This document shows, one piece after another, positions 2,106 through 5,087 of a DNA stretch of 5,087 nt. The position numbers and the translations under genes were made by a program. The DNA is from Clostridiales bacterium (lineage in GTDB: Bacteria; Bacillota_A; Clostridia; Christensenellales; Aristaeellaceae), in assembly GCA_012514855.1 (NCBI GenBank), contig JAAYZL010000150.1:1-5087 (forward strand), in the 5' to 3' direction. Positions within the stretch are counted from its first letter, which is position 1; each line of letters starts with the position of its first letter. Below the pieces are notes generated by a model, which was not told the origin of the DNA, made no database searches, and worked only from the letters and a program-made list of their open reading frames with translations.

Positions 2106-5087
2106 GTGAAGAAAAGATGTCTGGCGATTTTGTTGACGCTGTGCCTGCTGTTGGGGCAGTTTGCCGCGGCGGCGGAGGGTTCCGACGTTCCGGACGTGAC
2201 CGAGCCCCCCGCTACGCAGACCCCGGCGCCGGAGAATGAGACTCCGCCGGTGCCGACGGAGAAACCCACGGAGGAGCCCACCGAGGAGCCGACGGAGGAA
2301 CCCACGAAGGAACCCACGGAGGAGCCCACCGAGGAGCCCACCGAGGAACCCACGGAGGAACCCACGGAGGAGCCCACCGAGGAGCCCACGGAGGAACCGA
2401 CGGAGGAGCCGACGGAGGAGCCCATGGAGGAACCCACCGAGGAACCCTCGGAGGAGCCAACCGAAGCGCCGACCGAAGCGCCTCCCGCCCCGTTGTTCTC
2501 CCGCGGCTACGCCGAGGCGGACGCGGGCACGGCGGTGTACAGGAGCGCGTCTCTTGGCGAGAAGATCGGCGCCTTGACCGGGCGCTGCGCCGTCTACGCG
2601 TACGACCGCGAGGGCGACGGCGAGGACGACCCGCTGGCGATCGCGTTCGCGACTTCGGAGGGCATTTTCACGGGCTGGGCGCGCGCGCGCGATCTGGAGC
2701 CGCTGGGCGAATCCTATGCCGACGGGTTGAGCAGCCACTGGTGCTGGGACGGGGAGTTCCCGCTCGAAGAGGTTCTCTTCGAGCCCGCCGTGGCGGAGGA
2801 ACCCGAACCCACCGAAGAAATACCGACCGGAGTCTGCGAATGCCGGACCGAAGTCGGTGAGCGGATTTGCGCCGAGGACTGCGCCTGCCCGTGCCACGAG
2901 GCCGAAGCGTTGCCCGAACCCGAGGCATCCGAAGTCTGCGCGTGCTACGCGGAAACCGGCGAGCGCTTGTGCCCGGAGGACTGCGCCTGCCCGTGCCACG
3001 AACCGGAGGCGCCGATCGAAGAAGCGCTTTCCGAGCCGGTCGTGCCCGTCATCGAAATCTACGCGGAGCCGAACCCGGTGATCATCGGGGAGGAGGTCAC
3101 GCTGTTCGCGGTGCCGGAGAACATCGAGTCCGCGATCTGGCAGTGGCAGTATTCGACGGACGACGCGAACTGGACAAACATCGACGGCGCGAACGCGCTT
3201 TCCTACACATTCAGGAGCGACGCGGAGAACATACGGCTCTACTACCGGATGCTCGCGCTCGACCCCATCCCGGAGCCGGCAGCGCCGGAGGCAATTGAAC
3301 CCGAACCCGAACCGGAATCAACGGAAGAGGCGCCGCTGCTTTCACAGCTCGGCGCGCTTCTGTTTCCTGTAGCGCTCGCGGAGCCGGGAAACTTCATCGC
3401 GTCGGGGTCGCTTTTGCTCGGGTCGCTCGGCTATCCCGAGGCCGCGATCGTGGAGACGGACGAGCTGTACCTGACGCTTGAGGAGGCGGTCGACGCGGTG
3501 GAGGACGGCCAGACGATCGAGCTGCTCGACGACATCACGCTCGAGGAGACCCTCGTGATCGACAAGGAACTCACGCTTCGCGCCGACGGATCGTTCCGCA
3601 TCTCGCGCGGCGGCTTTGATTCCGGGTCCGTGCTGTCTGTGTGGCCGGGGAAATCGCTGACGCTGGGCGGGAGCGGAACGCTTACCCTCGACGGCTGCAA
3701 CCGCGGCGGCGCCGTCGTGGAAAGCAACGGCGCGCTGACGATGCTTGACGGGGCGAGGATCACCGGCGGGAACAGCGGCGGCGTGTTCACCTATGGCGCG
3801 TTCACGATGCACGGCGGTTCGATCTCCGGGAACTCGGGGGAATACGGCGGCGGCGTGAACATCAGCTACAACGGCACGTTTACGATGACCGGCGGTTCGA
3901 TCTCCGGGAACACGGCGAGTTGCGGCGGCGGCGTATTCATCAACAATTTCACCGGATGCGCATTCGAGATGACCGGCGGGACGATCTCCGGAAACTCGGC
4001 GAGCGAGTTCGGCGGCGGCGGCGTGCATAACCGCGGAACCTTCACGATGTCCGGCGGGACGATCTCCGGCAACGATGCGCCCGTCGGCGGCGGCGTGGAC
4101 GTCGACAACGACGGAACCTTCACGATGTCCGGCGGGACGATCTCGGACAACGATGCGACCGGCGGCGGCGGCGTGGTCGTGGTCAATGGGGCTACCTTCC
4201 TGATGTCCGGCGGGAAGATCTCGGACAACGACGCGACCGACGGCGGCGGCGTGTTCAACCTCGGGCAGTTCACCATGGAGGACGGGACGATCTCCGGAAA
4301 CGATGCGACGCGTTGGGGCGGCGGCGTGTGCAACGACGGCGCGTTCGCGATGGAAGGCGGGTCGATCGCCGGAAACTCGGCGGGCCAATTCGGCGGCGGC
4401 GTATGGAACAACGGCACGTTCGCGATGTCCGGCGGGTCGACCGCGGACAACGCGTCGAATATGGAAGGCGCCGGCGTGTACGCCGGGAGCGAAGGCGAAA
4501 TCACCATGTCCGGCGAGGCCGCCATCGGGGACGAGCTATTTCTGAAGGAAACGAGCATCATCGCGGTGGGCGAGGGCTTTGCCGGCAGCGCGCGCGTCAC
4601 CCCCGAGAAATATGAGGTGGGGGTGCGGGTTCTCGCGGAGCTTGAGGAGGGCGAGGTCTACGACGAGCCCACGCGGCTGGCCTTCGCGATCAAGCCGCGC
4701 GAAGACCTGCTCTGGCAGGTGGACGAAGACGGCCTGTTGACTCTGGCGACCGACGTGGCCAGGGTCAGATGGGGCGCCGGCGCCGACGACTTCGAGGACT
4801 TCGCGCTGTTTGCCGACGCGGTAGCCAAGGCGAACGAAATGGACACGGCGACGATCACGCTGCTCAACGACGTTGTGCTGACGGATACCGCGGAGATTGA
4901 AAGCGGCAAGACCATCACGCTCACGTCCTCGGGCGCGCACAGGATAACGCGCGGCCCCGTGCACGAGGGAGTGATGCTCAGCGTTTACGGAACCCTGCAT
5001 CTGGTCGGCGGCGGCGGGCTGACGGTCGACGGCCGGGGCGTCGTGGGCACTAACTACAACTACATTGCGATCGTCCGCTCCGGGGGA
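2106..5087 (+). CDS. Large secreted modular repeat protein with beta-helix (partial; continues past right edge)
   Basis: The frame is open for 994 codons from GTG 2106 to the window end, with no stop. Residues 1-23 form a signal peptide: MKKR, a Leu-rich core, and probable cleavage in the AAAA run at 20-23. Then come a Pro/Glu/Thr linker (24-129) with 19 TEEP-type units, a bacterial SH3-like segment (about 134-200), two Cys6-His modules (243-264 and 277-298), an Ig-like domain (about 315-385, with WQWQYSTDDANWTNIDGA at 345-362) and a Pro/Glu linker. The beta-helix entry segment (455-530) is followed by about 11 Asn/Gly-rich repeats (541-803). A cap region leads to a second entry segment (899-976). 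The likely role is a cell-surface or secreted adhesin or glycan-binding protein; no catalytic motif is recognised. Any cell-wall anchor would lie beyond the window. The gene has its own apparent promoter and long leader, and no functional link to paaK is evident. Family assignments are by eye. Confidence 0.88.
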   Translation, partial: MKKRCLAILLTLCLLLGQFAAAAEGSDVPDVTEPPATQTPAPENETPPVPTEKPTEEPTEEPTEEPTKEPTEEPTEEPTEEPTEEPTEEPTEEPTEEPTEEPTEEPMEEPTEEPSEEPTEAPTEAPPAPLFSRGYAEADAGTAVYRSASLGEKIGALTGRCAVYAYDREGDGEDDPLAIAFATSEGIFTGWARARDLEPLGESYADGLSSHWCWDGEFPLEEVLFEPAVAEEPEPTEEIPTGVCECRTEVGERICAEDCACPCHEAEALPEPEASEVCACYAETGERLCPEDCACPCHEPEAPIEEALSEPVVPVIEIYAEPNPVIIGEEVTLFAVPENIESAIWQWQYSTDDANWTNIDGANALSYTFRSDAENIRLYYRMLALDPIPEPAAPEAIEPEPEPESTEEAPLLSQLGALLFPVALAEPGNFIASGSLLLGSLGYPEAAIVETDELYLTLEEAVDAVEDGQTIELLDDITLEETLVIDKELTLRADGSFRISRGGFDSGSVLSVWPGKSLTLGGSGTLTLDGCNRGGAVVESNGALTMLDGARITGGNSGGVFTYGAFTMHGGSISGNSGEYGGGVNISYNGTFTMTGGSISGNTASCGGGVFINNFTGCAFEMTGGTISGNSASEFGGGGVHNRGTFTMSGGTISGNDAPVGGGVDVDNDGTFTMSGGTISDNDATGGGGVVVVNGATFLMSGGKISDNDATDGGGVFNLGQFTMEDGTISGNDATRWGGGVCNDGAFAMEGGSIAGNSAGQFGGGVWNNGTFAMSGGSTADNASNMEGAGVYAGSEGEITMSGEAAIGDELFLKETSIIAVGEGFAGSARVTPEKYEVGVRVLAELEEGEVYDEPTRLAFAIKPREDLLWQVDEDGLLTLATDVARVRWGAGADDFEDFALFADAVAKANEMDTATITLLNDVVLTDTAEIESGKTITLTSSGAHRITRGPVHEGVMLSVYGTLHLVGGGGLTVDGRGVVGTNYNYIAIVRSGG
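2256..2483 (+). repeat. 12-bp tandem array, 19 units, encoding (T-E-E-P)n linker
   Basis: Nineteen in-frame 12-base units (consensus ACG GAG GAG CCC) encode residues 51-126. Most units read TEEP, with variants TEKP, TKEP, MEEP, SEEP and two final TEAP units. Proline every fourth residue and high negative charge predict an extended, unfolded stalk between the signal peptide and the first folded segment. Because the unit is a multiple of three, gain or loss of units would change stalk length without breaking the frame. Silent codon differences reveal a 48-base higher-order period across the first 12 units. Confidence 0.95.
2505..2705 (+). other. SH3-like segment of the surface protein
   Basis: Residues 134-200 begin GYAEADAGTAVYRSASLGEK and continue through a Cys-containing strand (C161) to EGIFTGWARARDLEPL. 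The order of an opening alanine-rich strand, 'x-V-Y-x-S-A-S-L-G-x-x-I-G-x-L' and a closing 'G-W-V/A-x-x-x-D-L-x-P-L' resembles bacterial SH3-type domains of secreted Clostridia proteins, which often bind cell wall or peptides. The assignment is by eye and is moderately secure. Confidence 0.5.
2832..2999 (+). repeat. Two Cys-rich modules, C-x-C-x8-C-x3-C-x-C-x-C-H
   Basis: Residues 243-264 and 277-298 are two 22-residue copies with identical cysteine spacing. The cysteines are C244, C246, C255, C259, C261, C263 with H264, and C278, C280, C289, C293, C295, C297 with H298. Both contain GER before the third cysteine and end in EDCACPCH. The DNA keeps 26 identical bases (2874-2899 and 2976-3001), offset by 102 bases, so the copies arose by tandem duplication. 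Six Cys plus a His per module suits either three disulfides or a metal site. The pattern loosely recalls Cys-rich C-x-C repeats in Clostridia surface proteins, but I do not recognise this exact module. Confidence 0.85.
3048..3260 (+). other. Ig-like domain of the surface protein
   Basis: Residues 315-385 show the pattern of bacterial Ig-like/PKD-type domains. They start with VIEIYAEPNPVIIGEEVTL, then WQWQYSTDDANWTNIDGA, and end in YTFRSDAENIRLYYRMLAL. The W-Q-x-S-x-D-x-x-x-W-x-x-I-x-G signature and the final Y-Y-R strand are characteristic. Such domains act as spacers or binding modules outside the cell. No calcium-binding or catalytic residues are recognised. Confidence 0.6.
3468..3695 (+). 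repeat. Beta-helix entry segment, copy A
   Basis: Residues 455-530 run from YLTLEEAVDAVEDGQTIELL through DDITLEETLVIDKELTL to GSGTLTLDG. This layout is typical of the N-terminal cap and first rungs of pectate-lyase-like beta-helices in secreted bacterial proteins. A diverged copy is found at 4800-5033. The two share the order [EA-V-A]-[T-I-x-L-L-x-D-x-x-L]-[R-I-x-R-G]-[G-x-L-T-L/V-D-G]. Confidence 0.7.
3726..4514 (+). repeat. Asn/Gly-rich beta-helix repeats (about 11 units of 22-28 residues)
   Basis: Residues 541-803 contain about 11 units with consensus G-T-F-T-M-S-G-G-T-I-S-G-N-x-A-x-x-G-G-G-V-x-x-N. The anchoring methionines are at 546, 568, 594, 622, 648, 674, 700, 724, 749, 774 and 801. 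Regular stacking with N at the same position predicts a right-handed parallel beta-helix with asparagine ladders. The G-G-G-V and G-N elements resemble repeats of polymorphic outer-membrane-type adhesins (GGA-I and FxxN) and of many Clostridia surface proteins. At DNA level, 33 bases are identical at 4034-4066 and 4112-4144, offset 78 bases, indicating recent unit duplication or gene conversion. Confidence 0.9.
4800..5033 (+). repeat. Beta-helix entry segment, copy B
   Basis: Residues 899-976 repeat the layout of copy A. They start FALFADAVAKANEMDTATIT, then LLNDVVLTDTAEIESGKTIT, HRITRG, and GGGGLTVDG. The preceding stretch (about 807-882, ending LLWQVDEDGLLTL) looks like the closing cap of the first helix. 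Since copy A introduces the repeat array, copy B predicts another array beyond the right edge of the window. Confidence 0.75.

Noticed and set aside
2142..2146. Lipoprotein signal (lipobox) at C13 of the surface protein
   Set aside because: The residues before the cysteine (L-T-L) do not fit a lipobox, and a better signal peptidase I site follows at the AAAA run.
2256..2483. CRISPR array or other spaced-repeat locus
   Set aside because: The 12-base units are directly adjacent, in frame and without spacers, so they are a coding tandem repeat.
2100..2999. Minus-strand and shifted-frame repeat proteins across the 12-bp array (GSSVGSSV, RRNPRR and similar)
   Set aside because: Any 12-base tandem array opens all frames. 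Only the + frame from 2106 has a signal peptide, a ribosome binding site and recognisable domains on both sides of the array.
3342..4388. Repetitive 348-codon minus-strand frame opposite the beta-helix repeats
   Set aside because: Its apparent repeats (GDRPAGHRE-like) are the antisense reading of the + strand repeat units, and there is no start or ribosome binding site context to support it.
3726..4514. Polysaccharide lyase or other enzyme activity in the beta-helix
   Set aside because: The fold resembles pectate-lyase-like helices, but the rungs are near-uniform Gly/Asn repeats with no recognisable catalytic Asp/Arg/Lys cluster, so no enzyme call is made.

Overview
The window is GC-rich and looks bacterial. 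The best fit is a high-GC anaerobic member of the Clostridia (Bacillota), possibly a gut or rumen lineage. Three things suggest this: an arylpyruvate:ferredoxin oxidoreductase gene next to a phenylacetate-CoA ligase gene, GTG starts with strong purine-rich ribosome binding sites, and a very large secreted repeat protein with a short Gram-positive-style signal peptide, (TEEP)n linker, SH3-like and Ig-like segments and a beta-helix. This is inferred from gene content; no rRNA or other marker gene is present.

Positions 1-1764 hold the end of a metabolic operon on the + strand. The 3' part of iorB (beta subunit of indolepyruvate:ferredoxin oxidoreductase, lacking its N-terminus at the window edge) overlaps by 4 bases (GTGA) a complete paaK-type phenylacetate-CoA ligase gene. 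Together they act on arylacetyl-CoA thioesters during aromatic amino acid breakdown: the oxidoreductase makes arylacetyl-CoA from arylpyruvate and reduces ferredoxin, and the ligase links arylacetate and its CoA ester. iorA probably lies just upstream.

Positions 1765-2105 are non-coding. They hold a strong 18-bp hairpin after paaK, an AT-rich stretch with a plausible sigma-70-type promoter (TTGCAT-17-TATACT), a 12-bp direct repeat in the leader, and a strong Shine-Dalgarno sequence.

Positions 2106-5087 are one uninterrupted reading frame of 994 codons that runs off the right edge without a stop. It encodes a modular exported protein. In order it has a signal peptide, a 19-unit T-E-E-P linker, an SH3-like segment, two copies of a Cys6-His module, an Ig-like domain, and a right-handed beta-helix built of about 11 TFTM-GGTISGN-GGGV repeats. 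It then repeats the beta-helix entry segment, so a second helix probably follows beyond the window. It is a surface protein or adhesin candidate with no link to the upstream operon apart from position. The most unusual parts are the twin Cys-rich modules and the 48-bp higher-order structure inside the 12-bp repeat array.
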